64,000 bases of DNA from contig JACRDP010000029.1 in assembly GCA_016212855.1 (NCBI GenBank), positions 124,001-188,000 on the forward strand, in the 5' to 3' direction. Below, piece after piece: positions 17,470 through 25,286 of this stretch (positions are counted from its first letter, which is position 1; each line of letters opens with the position of its first letter). The position numbers and the translations under genes were made by a program. This DNA comes from Elusimicrobiota bacterium (GTDB lineage: Bacteria > Elusimicrobiota > Elusimicrobia > UBA1565 > UBA9628). The notes below the pieces were generated by a model. The model worked only from the letters and a program-made list of their open reading frames with translations. It was not told where the DNA came from and did no database searches.

Positions 17470-18453
17470 ATGCGCAAGAAAATCCTCGACGTATTGGCGC
17501 GGCGCCTGACCGTGCTCATCATCCCCCAGACCCAGATGAAGCCCTGGCGCTGGCAGTGTTCCACGGCTTTCTTCCTTTTTTTCCTGGGACTGTGGTCGGT
17601 CATGACCATCGGCGCCGGCGTCGTGGTCGGCCGCCACGTCGACTATTGGATCACCAAGGCGGACAACCAGGTCATGCTCAGCAAGATGACCCGTCTCGCC
17701 CAGGAGATGGACCGCGCCCGCTTCGCGCTCGACCAGGCCCGGAGCACCGACCGCCAGTTGCGGGGCCTGCTCACGATGTCGGCCAACCGCGATCCGATCG
17801 AGGCCGCGACAGGAGTCGGCGGGCCGACCTTGGCCGACCGCCTGAGCCTGACCAAGATGCTGGGCGGCGGCGCCGCCGAGATCAAACAGTCCGACTGGCA
17901 CCGCGAGATCGCCCAGCTGCGCCGCGACGCGGAGACGCGGCTGGCGAGCTTCCAGGAGATCGGCTGGTACGTGGGCAACCAGAAGAGCCTGCGCAACGCG
18001 ACGCCGAGCCTGTGGCCCACCGAAGGCTCGATCACGTCGCTGTTCGGCTATCGCTTCTCACCGATGCACCGCGGCGACGGCGAGACCGGCGAGTTCCACG
18101 CCGGCGTGGACATCGCCAACGTCGCCGATACGCTCGTGCACTCGACCGCCGACGGCACGGTCCGTTTCTCGGGCTGGTCCCACGGCTACGGGAACATGCT
18201 CGTCATCGACCACGGCTACGGCGTCAGCACTTTGTACGGCCACACGTCGAAGGCGCTGGTCAAGGCCGGCGAACGCGTGATGCGCGGCCAGGTGATCGCC
18301 TACATGGGCACCACCGGCCGCTCGACCGGCGCGCACCTGCACTACGAGGTGTGGCGCCAGGGCCGCCCGGTCAATCCGATGACCTACCTGAAGGTCCGCT
18401 CCGGACCCGATCTGCTCGGCTACGCGCCGGCCGCGCCGAAGGCGCGCACCTGA
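17470..18453 (+). CDS. M23-family peptidoglycan metalloendopeptidase
   Basis: 327 residues. A cytoplasmic stub and one transmembrane helix (about 34-55, FFLFFLGLWSVMTIGAGVVV) are followed by a periplasmic coiled coil (about 60-165). The LytM/M23 domain contains FHAGVDIANVADT (first His and Asp ligands) and the STGAHLHYEVW motif. The family cleaves cross-linked peptidoglycan peptides. It is coupled as TGATG to the bactofilin gene, a pairing known from other bacteria in which bactofilins position M23 peptidases for cell-shape control. The ATG at 17470 fits the promoter and begins a natural membrane-anchor sequence; the longer frame upstream crosses the promoter. Confidence 0.92.
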   Translation: MRKKILDVLARRLTVLIIPQTQMKPWRWQCSTAFFLFFLGLWSVMTIGAGVVVGRHVDYWITKADNQVMLSKMTRLAQEMDRARFALDQARSTDRQLRGLLTMSANRDPIEAATGVGGPTLADRLSLTKMLGGGAAEIKQSDWHREIAQLRRDAETRLASFQEIGWYVGNQKSLRNATPSLWPTEGSITSLFGYRFSPMHRGDGETGEFHAGVDIANVADTLVHSTADGTVRFSGWSHGYGNMLVIDHGYGVSTLYGHTSKALVKAGERVMRGQVIAYMGTTGRSTGAHLHYEVWRQGRPVNPMTYLKVRSGPDLLGYAPAAPKART

Positions 18454-18872
18454 TGTTCGGCGAGAAGACGCGGGGCGACGCGCGCGAGGGCATGACGCTC
18501 ATCAGCGAGGACGCGTTCTTCCACGGCTCGCTCGTCGTCAAGGGCTCCCTGCGCGTCGAGGGCGCCTTCGAGGGCGACATCTCCGACGCCGTGGACGTGG
18601 AAATCGGCGTGAAGGGCCGCGTGATCGGCAACGTCGCGGCCGAGGCGGTCGTGGTCGCCGGCGAGGTCTCCGGCGACATCGTCGCTTCGCGCTCGCTCGA
18701 AATACTCGCCAGCGGTCGCGTCACCGGCGACGTTCGCACCCCGAAGCTCAAGATCGACGAAGGCGCCTTCTTCGACGGCGCCTGCGCGATGGGCGCGGGC
18801 GACGACAAGCCCCGACGGCGCCGCGCGCGCGCCGAATCCGACGCGGCCCCGGCCGCGGACTCCGTCTCCTAA
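18453..18872 (+). CDS. Bactofilin
   Basis: 139 residues. The DUF583/bactofilin beta-helix core (about 15-110) is recognisable from its repeating short strands: GSLVVKGSLRVEGAFEGDI, VEIGVKGRVIGNV, VVVAGEVSGDI and LEILASGRVTGDV. The flanks are short and polar, with an Arg-rich C-terminal tail (RRRRARAE). Bactofilins polymerise without nucleotide into filaments beneath the membrane. Its ATG overlaps the stop of the M23 gene, so the two products are likely to act together at a defined cell position; the Arg-rich tail may help membrane or protein binding (inference). Confidence 0.93.
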   Translation: MFGEKTRGDAREGMTLISEDAFFHGSLVVKGSLRVEGAFEGDISDAVDVEIGVKGRVIGNVAAEAVVVAGEVSGDIVASRSLEILASGRVTGDVRTPKLKIDEGAFFDGACAMGAGDDKPRRRRARAESDAAPAADSVS

Positions 18873-18882
18873 AGGACCTCCC

Positions 18883-19602
18883 ATGATCTCGTTTCTCCGC
18901 CGGCACCAGAAAAGCATCTTCGTCGCGACAATTTCCGTCTTCCTGTCGGGCAGCTTCGTGGGCCTGGGAGGAGTGTGGTTCACGAGCCGCGACAACGACG
19001 GCGTCGTCGCTCGCATCGGCGGCAACAAGATCCCGGCCCAGCGGCTGCTGCTGCGCGTCAACAACTACGCCGACGCGCTCCGCGCCAAGGGCACGGATGT
19101 CGACGACGCGATGATGGCCCGGCTTCGGCGCGAGATGCTCAACGACATGATGATCGAGGAGATGCTCGCGCTCAAGGCCGATGAGCTCGGCCTCAAGGTC
19201 ACCAACGACGAGCTCTCCCGCGATATCCGCGCCACGCCGGCCTTCCAACGCGGCGGGCAGTTCGACCAGGACGCCTATTTCCAGCAGGTCCGCGCGATGT
19301 TCCGCGAGACGCCTCAGGAGTACGAGCGCTCCCGCCGCAAGTCCATCAAGAGCGGACGGCTCAAGCAGCTGCTGTACCGGACGGCCAAAGTCCCGAACTC
19401 CGAGGTGGAGGCCGCCTACGCGCAGGCGGTCAAGTCCGCCCCCAAGAAGGACGCCGCCAAGATCACCAAGGAGGGCGTCTCTCAGAGCCTGCAGCAGCAG
19501 CGCGCCGTCGAGCTGATCAACCACTGCCTGCGCCAGATGTCGTCCCAGATCGAGCACCAGGTCTTCCTCGACCGCATCGAGGGCGCCGGAGCGGCGTCGT
19601 GA
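18883..19602 (+). CDS. Membrane-anchored SurA N-terminal-domain protein without PPIase domain
   Basis: 239 residues. One N-terminal transmembrane segment (about 11-33) is followed by a SurA/PpiD-type chaperone domain: VARIGGNKIPAQRLLLRVNNY, LRREMLNDMMIEEMLALKADELGL, and FQRGGQFDQDAYFQQV. The protein ends without the parvulin isomerase domain, so it would be a pure periplasmic chaperone. AAAGGA lies a few bases before the ATG. Position after M23 and bactofilin suggests a role in folding or assembly of an envelope complex, which is inference. Confidence 0.85.
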   Translation: MISFLRRHQKSIFVATISVFLSGSFVGLGGVWFTSRDNDGVVARIGGNKIPAQRLLLRVNNYADALRAKGTDVDDAMMARLRREMLNDMMIEEMLALKADELGLKVTNDELSRDIRATPAFQRGGQFDQDAYFQQVRAMFRETPQEYERSRRKSIKSGRLKQLLYRTAKVPNSEVEAAYAQAVKSAPKKDAAKITKEGVSQSLQQQRAVELINHCLRQMSSQIEHQVFLDRIEGAGAAS

Positions 19603-20549
19603 GCGGCATCCTCGTCGTCGGCTCCGTCGCGCTCGACTCCGTCAAGACGACCGCCGGCAAGAGCGTCGAGGCGCTCGGCGGCTCGGCCACCTACTTCTCT
19701 CTGTCGGCGAGCTACTTCGCCGACGTCGCCCTCGTCGGGGTCGTGGGCGAGGACTTCCCGCGCGAGCACAAGCGCGCGCTCGAGCGCCGCGGCGTGGACC
19801 TCGACGGCCTGAAGACCGTCAAGGGCAAGACCTTCCGCTGGTCGGGCAAGTACGGCAAGGACGCGTCCAACGCCGAGACGCTCGCGACCCATCTCAACGT
19901 CTTCAAGGAGTTCAAGCCCGTGCTCTCCGACGCCCAGCGCCGGATTCCCGTGGTGTTCCTCGCGAACATCGACCCGGAGCTGCAGTCCGAGGTGCTCGCG
20001 CAGATGAAGGGCCCCAAGCTCGTCGCCTGCGACACGATGAACTACTGGATCGAGTCTAAGCCCGCGGCTATTAAAAAGCTGCTCTCCAAAGTGGATATCT
20101 TCTTCTCCAATGATCAGGAAGCGATGCGGCTGACCGGCGCGCCCAACGGCCTGCAGGCCGCCGAGGTTCTCGCGGACTGGGGGCCGTCGGTCGTCGTGAT
20201 CAAGAAGGGCGAGCACGGCGCGCTGATGAAGGTCGGTTCGAAGTTCTACGTCTACCCGGCCTACCCGCTGGCCCGCATCAAGGACCCGACGGGCGCGGGC
20301 GACACCTTCGCCGGCGGCTTTCTCGGCTACCTGGCTTCGACGGGCGTGCACGACGACGTCGCGCACCTCAAGCGCGCGATGGCCTACGGCACGACGATGG
20401 CGTCCTTCAACGTGCAGGACTTCTCGACGAAGAACATCGAGGCTCTGGAGCGCGATCTGATCGACGAGCGCTTCCATGAGTTCGCGGACGGCCTGCAGAT
20501 TCCGCGCGCGGAATCGTTGGCCAAGTCCCGGCGCGCCGTTCCGGCGTGA
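19599..20549 (+). CDS. PfkB-family sugar/nucleoside kinase
   Basis: 316 residues, GTG start overlapping the previous stop (GTGA). The ribokinase fold shows ILVVGSVALDSV at the N-terminus, LGGSATYFSLSASYF, and the C-terminal signature DPTGAGDTFAGGF with catalytic Asp235. The family transfers the ATP gamma-phosphate to a hydroxyl of sugars or nucleosides; a long ATHLNVFKEFKP segment is typical of a subgroup annotated as adenosine- or sugar-kinase-like. The substrate is not determinable here. Confidence 0.88.
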   Translation: MSGILVVGSVALDSVKTTAGKSVEALGGSATYFSLSASYFADVALVGVVGEDFPREHKRALERRGVDLDGLKTVKGKTFRWSGKYGKDASNAETLATHLNVFKEFKPVLSDAQRRIPVVFLANIDPELQSEVLAQMKGPKLVACDTMNYWIESKPAAIKKLLSKVDIFFSNDQEAMRLTGAPNGLQAAEVLADWGPSVVVIKKGEHGALMKVGSKFYVYPAYPLARIKDPTGAGDTFAGGFLGYLASTGVHDDVAHLKRAMAYGTTMASFNVQDFSTKNIEALERDLIDERFHEFADGLQIPRAESLAKSRRAVPA

Positions 20550-21298
20550 TCCGTCTCGAGGGCCTGGGCAAGAGCTTCGGCTCGCACCAGGCCGTCGTCG
20601 ATCTCCATCTCGAGGTCAAGCCCGGCGAAATCTTCGGCTTCCTCGGCCCCAACGGCGCGGGCAAGACCACCACGGTCAAGATGATGACCGGTCTTTTGAA
20701 GCCCACCGCCGGCCGCGTGCTCGTCGCCGGCCGCGACATGGCGGCCGACCCCATCGCCGCCAAGCGCGCCATGGGCCTGGGGCCCGACGAGCCCTTCGTT
20801 TATCCCAAGCTCACCGGCGCGGAGTATCTGCGCTTTGTCGGGGAGTTGTACGGCGTGCCGCTGGCCGACATGAAGAAGCGCGTGCCCGAGCTTCTCGAGA
20901 TGTTCGAGCTCACGCCCTGGGGCGGAGAGCTTCTGGAAAGCTACTCGCACGGGATGCGCCAGAAGCTCGTGCTCGGCGGCATCCTCCTCCACGACCCCAA
21001 GGTGCTCGTGCTCGACGAGCCGATGGTCGGGCTGGACCCCAAGAGCGGCCGCCTCGTCAAAGATATCTTTATCAGGCTGGCCGAACGCGGCACGGCGATC
21101 TTCATGTGCACCCACGTCCTCGAGATCGCGGAGAAGCTGTGTCACCGCATCGGCATCATGATCGGCGGCAAGATGATCGCCTGCGGAACCCTCGACGAAC
21201 TGCACGCGCAGTCCAAGAAAGAGGGCCGCGACCTCGAGAGCATCTTCCTGAGCCTCACCGGCGGCGCCGAGTACTCGACCTTGCTCAAGTACCTTTAA
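20546..21298 (+). CDS. ABC transporter ATP-binding protein
   Basis: 250 residues, GTG start overlapping the kinase stop. It has Walker A GPNGAGKTTTVKM, signature YSHGMRQKL (a variant of LSGGQ typical of ABC-2-type exporters), Walker B VLVLDEPMVGLD and the H-loop THVLE. It is a single cytoplasmic ATPase domain with a short C-terminal extension. It pairs with the permease gene 3 bases downstream to form an export system of unknown substrate. Confidence 0.93.
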   Translation: MIRLEGLGKSFGSHQAVVDLHLEVKPGEIFGFLGPNGAGKTTTVKMMTGLLKPTAGRVLVAGRDMAADPIAAKRAMGLGPDEPFVYPKLTGAEYLRFVGELYGVPLADMKKRVPELLEMFELTPWGGELLESYSHGMRQKLVLGGILLHDPKVLVLDEPMVGLDPKSGRLVKDIFIRLAERGTAIFMCTHVLEIAEKLCHRIGIMIGGKMIACGTLDELHAQSKKEGRDLESIFLSLTGGAEYSTLLKYL

Positions 21299-21301
21299 AC
21301 C

Positions 21302-22957
21302 ATGCTCGCACCCCTGCTGCGCCGGCGGGCGCTGACGTTCACCAACACGATCGGCCACTGGACCGGCTACGAGTGGGTCCGCAACGCGGCGTTCGGCTCG
21401 GCGGGCTTCGGGCTGCTGTTCGGCCTGCACTACGGCTTTTACCGCCTGCTCAAGTATCTGGCGACGGTCGAGCTCATCGGCGTGCTCCTGACGTGGAAGC
21501 TGACCGCGATGCTGATGCTGATGACCTTCTCGATGGTGGTCGTCTCGAGTTTGCTCACCGCGCTCACGACCTTGTTCTACTCCTACGACCTGAAGTTCCT
21601 CCTCAAGGCGCCGGTCAGCCTACGCTCCATTTTCCTCGACAAGTCCCTGGAGAGCGCGTTCTTCGCCTCCTGGATGATCGGCCTTATCCTCGTCCCCTAC
21701 GTCGCCGCGATCATGCGTGTGCAGCATCTGGGCGGCGCCTTCCTCGCCGCGTTCCTGGTCGCCGTGCCGCCGTTTCTGCTGCTCTCGGCGTCGTTCGGCA
21801 TCGGCTTCACCTTGCTCCTGCTCTATCTCTTCCCGTCGTCGCGCACGCGCGACGTGGTCTGGGTCTTCTCGAGCCTGTCCTTGACCGTCGTGTACGGCAT
21901 GGTCCGCTTCGCCTCGCCGGAGAAGCTGGTGCGCCCCGACGCGCTCAAGCTGGTGGCCGAATATCTGAACTTCCTCCAGGCTCCGACCGCCCCGTATCTC
22001 CCGTCCTGGTGGCTCGCGGAGGCCCTGCGACTGGCGGCGGCCGGCAACTGGAGCGGCTGGGCCGTCCGCGCCGCAGGATTGTGGGGGACGGCGTTCGTGG
22101 TGTACGGCCTGCTGGTCGCCCTGGCGGGAAAAATCTATTTCATCGGCTACAGCGGAGCGCAGGAGGGGGCTTTGCGGCGGCGGGAGCACGGCTTTAAGGC
22201 GCTGCCGGAACAACGATTGTTGGGAATTGGAACCGGGGCGGCCCTTCTGTGGAAGGAACGAACGACGTTTTTTCGAGACGTCAAGCATTGGTCCCAGATT
22301 CTGCTCATCATAGGGCTGGTGTTCGTGTACTTGTTCAGCATTCGCCGCTTGCCTTTGGATTCGGCCGAATTAAGAAGCTTGGTGTCGTTTTTAAATGTCG
22401 GCACCGCGGGCTTCGTCCTGTCCGCCCTCGGCCTGCGCTTCACCTTCCCGGCCATCAGCCTCGAGGGCCGCTCGTGGTGGGTCCTGCGCAGCGCGCCGAT
22501 CGACGTGGGCGGGGTGATGCGCGAGAAGTTCCTATTCTCAGCGATTCCGATCCTGCTCATCGCCGTGACGTTGTCCTTAATGACCAACTGGATCCTCGAC
22601 GCGGACCGCTTCACCGCGTGGCTCTCCTTCGGGGCCCTGGTCACCGTCGCCCTGGCGATCTGCTCGATGGGCGTGGGCTTCGGCGCGCTGTTTCCCAACT
22701 TCCAGGTCGAGAACATCCACCAGATCGAGTCCTCGGTCGGCGGCTTCGTCTTCATGGCCGCCTGCCTGTTCTACGTCGGCCTGACCATCGCCGTGCTCGC
22801 GACGCCGATGCAGATGCACTTCGCCGTGCGCTTCGGCACCGGCGCCTGGAACGACCGTCTCGCGGCCTATTCCGCCGCCGGATGGCTCGCGATCAACGTC
22901 CTCGCCTTCACCGTGCCGTGGAGGCTCGGCCGCGCCGCCCTGGAGAACCATGAATAA
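21302..22957 (+). CDS. ABC exporter permease
   Basis: 551 residues with around a dozen hydrophobic segments, beginning after a basic N-terminus (LLRRRALTF). Examples are ATVELIGVLLTWKLTAMLML, ILLIIGLVFVYLFSI and AICSMGVGFGALFPNF. Its length exceeds a minimal ABC-2 permease and fits the large putative ABC exporter permease family in which two membrane halves are joined. It directly follows its ATPase gene. It overlaps the deacetylase gene by 8 bases. Confidence 0.82.
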   Translation: MLAPLLRRRALTFTNTIGHWTGYEWVRNAAFGSAGFGLLFGLHYGFYRLLKYLATVELIGVLLTWKLTAMLMLMTFSMVVVSSLLTALTTLFYSYDLKFLLKAPVSLRSIFLDKSLESAFFASWMIGLILVPYVAAIMRVQHLGGAFLAAFLVAVPPFLLLSASFGIGFTLLLLYLFPSSRTRDVVWVFSSLSLTVVYGMVRFASPEKLVRPDALKLVAEYLNFLQAPTAPYLPSWWLAEALRLAAAGNWSGWAVRAAGLWGTAFVVYGLLVALAGKIYFIGYSGAQEGALRRREHGFKALPEQRLLGIGTGAALLWKERTTFFRDVKHWSQILLIIGLVFVYLFSIRRLPLDSAELRSLVSFLNVGTAGFVLSALGLRFTFPAISLEGRSWWVLRSAPIDVGGVMREKFLFSAIPILLIAVTLSLMTNWILDADRFTAWLSFGALVTVALAICSMGVGFGALFPNFQVENIHQIESSVGGFVFMAACLFYVGLTIAVLATPMQMHFAVRFGTGAWNDRLAAYSAAGWLAINVLAFTVPWRLGRAALENHE

Positions 22958-23717
22958 ACTGGCCTACGCCCTGCTCCTGCTCGCCATGGCCGCGACCGCG
23001 CCCTATGGCGCGGAAGTGTCCCTTCCACACGCCGTTGCAAAGGGACCGCGCGTGGCCGTCGTCATCGACGATTTCGGCCTGAACTACAAGAAGACGCCGC
23101 CCGATGAGGAGTGGATGGCCCTGCCGGACACGATGACCTTCGCGGTGATGCCGGAGTCGCCGCGCACGAAAAAGGCGGCCGCGCTGACGTCCGCCGCGGC
23201 GGGCAAGGAGCTGATCATCCACTACCCTTTCGACCCCTTCCAGTCCCTGAAGCTCGCCAAGGACGAGATCGACCCCGAAGACGCGCTCAAGATCGCGAAG
23301 CTGCTCGATAAGTCCATGCGCGATATCCCGAACGCGAAGGGCCTCAACAACCACCGGTCTTACAAGGGCACCAAGAACAGGCCGCTCATGCGCGCCTTCA
23401 TGGCCCTGCTCAAGCCCACCGGTTTGTACTTCCTCGATTCCAAGGTCTCGGAGAAGAGCGTGGCCTACGCGGAGGCGCAGGTCGCCGGCATTCCGGCCGC
23501 GATGAACTTCATCTTCCTCGACACGGCCGAGCTGCACACCCAGGCCTTCTGCGCCAAGGGGCTCAAGCAGGCCGTCGCGCGCGCGCGCAAGCAGGGCTCG
23601 GCGGTCGCCATCGGCCACCATTACTTCCGCTCGACGTTCGACTGCCTGAAGGAGGAAATGCCCAAGTACGCGAAGGAGGGCGTCGAGTTCGTCCCCGCGT
23701 CGGCGCTGACTCGCTGA
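22950..23717 (+). CDS. Divergent polysaccharide deacetylase (YibQ/DUF610 type)
   Basis: 255 residues with a signal peptide (cleavage near residue 21, ending PYGAE). The core starts RVAVVIDDFGLN, with the conserved DD, and continues MTFAVMPESP, KELIIHYPFDP (a deviation from the usual HxPM segment), GLNNHRSYKGTK and GLYFLDSKVSEKSVA, ending in AVAIGHHYF. These follow the NodB-like fold of divergent polysaccharide deacetylases, which are often linked to envelope or division genes. It is the last clear gene of the M23-bactofilin operon. Confidence 0.85.
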   Translation: MNKLAYALLLLAMAATAPYGAEVSLPHAVAKGPRVAVVIDDFGLNYKKTPPDEEWMALPDTMTFAVMPESPRTKKAAALTSAAAGKELIIHYPFDPFQSLKLAKDEIDPEDALKIAKLLDKSMRDIPNAKGLNNHRSYKGTKNRPLMRAFMALLKPTGLYFLDSKVSEKSVAYAEAQVAGIPAAMNFIFLDTAELHTQAFCAKGLKQAVARARKQGSAVAIGHHYFRSTFDCLKEEMPKYAKEGVEFVPASALTR

Positions 23718-23976
23718 TGGCCGATTACGTCCCCTGCCCCGGCTGCCGCGCCGGATCGCGTTCTGGCTCGTCCTCGGCGCGTGCGGGCTGTGGGCCTATC
23801 CCCGGCGAGGTCCCGTCGTCGGTCTCCTGCAAAGCGCACGAGCGGATTTAAAGAAGCAGATGGACGACGCCGTGTCTCCGAGCGCGGCGGGCAGCATCGT
23901 TTCGGCGGCGGCGAGCGGCGACGCGACGGCGGCGAGAACGGCGGCCAGGACGAGTCGTATCATGAGCGGAGACTAA
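23717..23976 (+). pseudogene. Possible frameshifted small membrane protein
   Basis: An ATG at 23717 overlaps the deacetylase stop (TGATG), as expected of a coupled gene, but its frame yields only 44 residues (stop just before 23850). The frame shifted by one base reads RRIAFWLVLGACGLWAYPRR, a good transmembrane helix, then a charged ADLKKQMDDAV helix and an Ala/Ser tail ending at 23976. One missing C in the C-rich stretch 23731-23742 would join ATG and helix. Alternatively the coding strand is minus: see 23796-23963. Confidence 0.3.
23796..23963 (-). CDS. Alternative short ORF with signal-peptide-like N-terminus
   Basis: Reading the minus strand from ATG 23963 gives 55 residues beginning MIRLVLAAVLAAVASPLAAA, a convincing signal peptide, followed by about 35 residues without a recognisable feature. 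It lies 31 bases downstream of the secreted protein gene ending at 23995. It competes for the same DNA with the plus-strand candidate; at most one is likely real. Confidence 0.25.
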   Translation of the reverse strand: MIRLVLAAVLAAVASPLAAAETMLPAALGDTASSICFFKSARALCRRPTTGPRRG

Positions 23977-23994
23977 CGCTTGGAACGGCCTTTG

Positions 23995-24660
23995 TCAAAG
24001 GCTTTCGCGTTTGGTGCGAGTCAGGACGAACTCGAACGTCTGGAGGGGGGCGCCGGGAATCCCGGAGAACGCGCGCACGCGCATCTCATCCTTCCCCTTG
24101 AGCGCGAAGTAAATCCGGTGGACGGCGCCGTTGGCGAAAGTCAGGTCGGCCTGGCGGTCGGGCGGCGGGGCTTTGGCGGTTCCTGTCGAGAGCGAGGGCA
24201 TAGCGGCGCCGCCGATCACGGCGGTGCCCTTGAGAGACGCTTGGGGCGCCAAGCTCGCGCTCAGGACCATGTCGTAGCCGCCGCGTCCCTTTCCGGACAC
24301 CAAGGCGAGCTTGTCGGTGACGCGGTCGCGGAACTGGAGCTCCTTGGAGTCCAGGACCAGCTCGGCCTTTCCGCTCCAGGTCGTCTTGACCGTCAGCAGA
24401 AGCGCGTAGCGTCCGAGGCCGCCGATCATAGTGCCTTCCCAGCGGCCGTCGAGGTCGCGCAGGTCGTTCTTGATGCCGTCGCCTTTCGTCACGACGGGCG
24501 CGCCCGGGAGCATGGCCGAGGGCTTGGTCACGCTGGAGCACTCCACGGGGGAGAACGCGTCGCCGGACAGCTGCGGCGCCCGGCCGGTGCTGCAGCGCGG
24601 CGCCGCGAGCAGCGGCGCGGCCGGGAGCGCGCACAGGGCGGCGATCAGGAGCTTGTTCAT
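23995..24660 (-). CDS. Secreted protein of unknown function
   Basis: 221 residues. The signal peptide (MNKLLIAALCALPAAPLLAA) sets the start at 24660; the residues upstream in the open frame come from the tRNA-Leu gene. The mature part contains VTKGDGIKNDLRDLDGRWEG and RYALLLTVKTTW, suggesting a beta-rich fold with a D-G-R-W-E-G motif as in lipocalin-like or DUF domains, and ends with FEFVLTRTK. No family assignment. It could be co-transcribed with tRNA-Leu, which lies 11 bases upstream. Confidence 0.65.
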   Translation of the reverse strand: MNKLLIAALCALPAAPLLAAPRCSTGRAPQLSGDAFSPVECSSVTKPSAMLPGAPVVTKGDGIKNDLRDLDGRWEGTMIGGLGRYALLLTVKTTWSGKAELVLDSKELQFRDRVTDKLALVSGKGRGGYDMVLSASLAPQASLKGTAVIGGAAMPSLSTGTAKAPPPDRQADLTFANGAVHRIYFALKGKDEMRVRAFSGIPGAPLQTFEFVLTRTKRESL

Positions 24661-24671
24661 CGGGTAAAACG

Positions 24672-24754
24672 TACCGGCGGTGGGACTTGAACCCACAAGG
24701 GCGTGAGCCCGATCGATTTTGAGTCGATTGCGTCTGCCATTCCGCCACGCCGGC
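24672..24754 (-). tRNA. tRNA-Leu (anticodon CAA)
   Basis: Class II tRNA on the minus strand: acceptor GCCGGCG with CGCCGGT, anticodon stem ATCGA/TCGAT with loop CTCAAAA (anticodon CAA, reading UUG), a long variable arm with CGGGCTCACGCCC, and T arm GTGGG TTCAAGT CCCAC. 83 nt; CCA is not encoded. Confidence 0.93.
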
Positions 24755-24770
24755 CTAAAGCCATCTTACC

Positions 24771-24789
24771 AAAATTGGGGTCTGACCCC
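24771..24789 (-). terminator. Hairpin with U tract after the hotdog operon
   Basis: On the minus strand GGGGTCAGACCCC is followed by AATTTT, 5 bases after the stop at 24795. It works as an intrinsic terminator. The same sequence read on plus, TTGGGGTCTGACCCC, resembles widespread REP-type hairpins. Confidence 0.6.
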
Positions 24790-24794
24790 GTCGT

Positions 24795-25286
24795 TTAGCC
24801 GAGGGTCGGCGAAACTTTCGGCACCCACATGCCGCCGATGAGGCCGGTCATGATGGTCTTGCCGTCCTTCGGGCCGCCGTCGAACTGGAACTCGACGCAG
24901 GCGACCATCTTGCCCTCGCGGAAGTAGCCCTCGGGCTCGAAGCTGGCCAGGCAGGCGACCTTGTCGCCGACGCGCACGGTCTCGAAGAACTCGACCTGCT
25001 CGACTTGGGTGAAGAAGCCGATGAGCAGGCCGATCTCCTCGGGCGTCATCCTCAAGGTCATGTGGTAGATGCACCACGCGACCGAGCCGATCTGCGCGGC
25101 CATCTCGATCATCTTGAAGGGCGGAGCAAGCGTGTCGTCGGAGGAGTAGCCCGCGCAGTCCTCGGGCTTCCAGGTGTAGTTGCCGACGATGTGGTCGGCG
25201 TCGATCTCGACGATCTCGTCGATGAAGCGCATCGGCCGCTGCTGCGGAACGAGGGCGAGGACCTGCTCGGGGGTCAGCACCGTCAT
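24795..25286 (-). CDS. Hotdog-fold dehydratase-like protein lacking the catalytic His
   Basis: 163 residues. The layout follows FabZ-type 3-hydroxyacyl-ACP dehydratases: QQRPMRFIDEIVEIDADHIVG at the N-terminus, then the central helix LAPPFKMIEMAAQIG with the conserved Glu61 and the following AAQ. The His that normally lies 13 residues before this Glu (GHFP) is replaced by a Tyr/Ser/Asp segment, GYSSDD. The C-terminal strands include FFETVRVGDKVACLASF. The chemistry is therefore probably altered or lost, and it may be a structural partner. The start overlaps the double-hotdog gene by 4 bases (ATGA). Confidence 0.75.
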   Translation of the reverse strand: MTVLTPEQVLALVPQQRPMRFIDEIVEIDADHIVGNYTWKPEDCAGYSSDDTLAPPFKMIEMAAQIGSVAWCIYHMTLRMTPEEIGLLIGFFTQVEQVEFFETVRVGDKVACLASFEPEGYFREGKMVACVEFQFDGGPKDGKTIMTGLIGGMWVPKVSPTLG

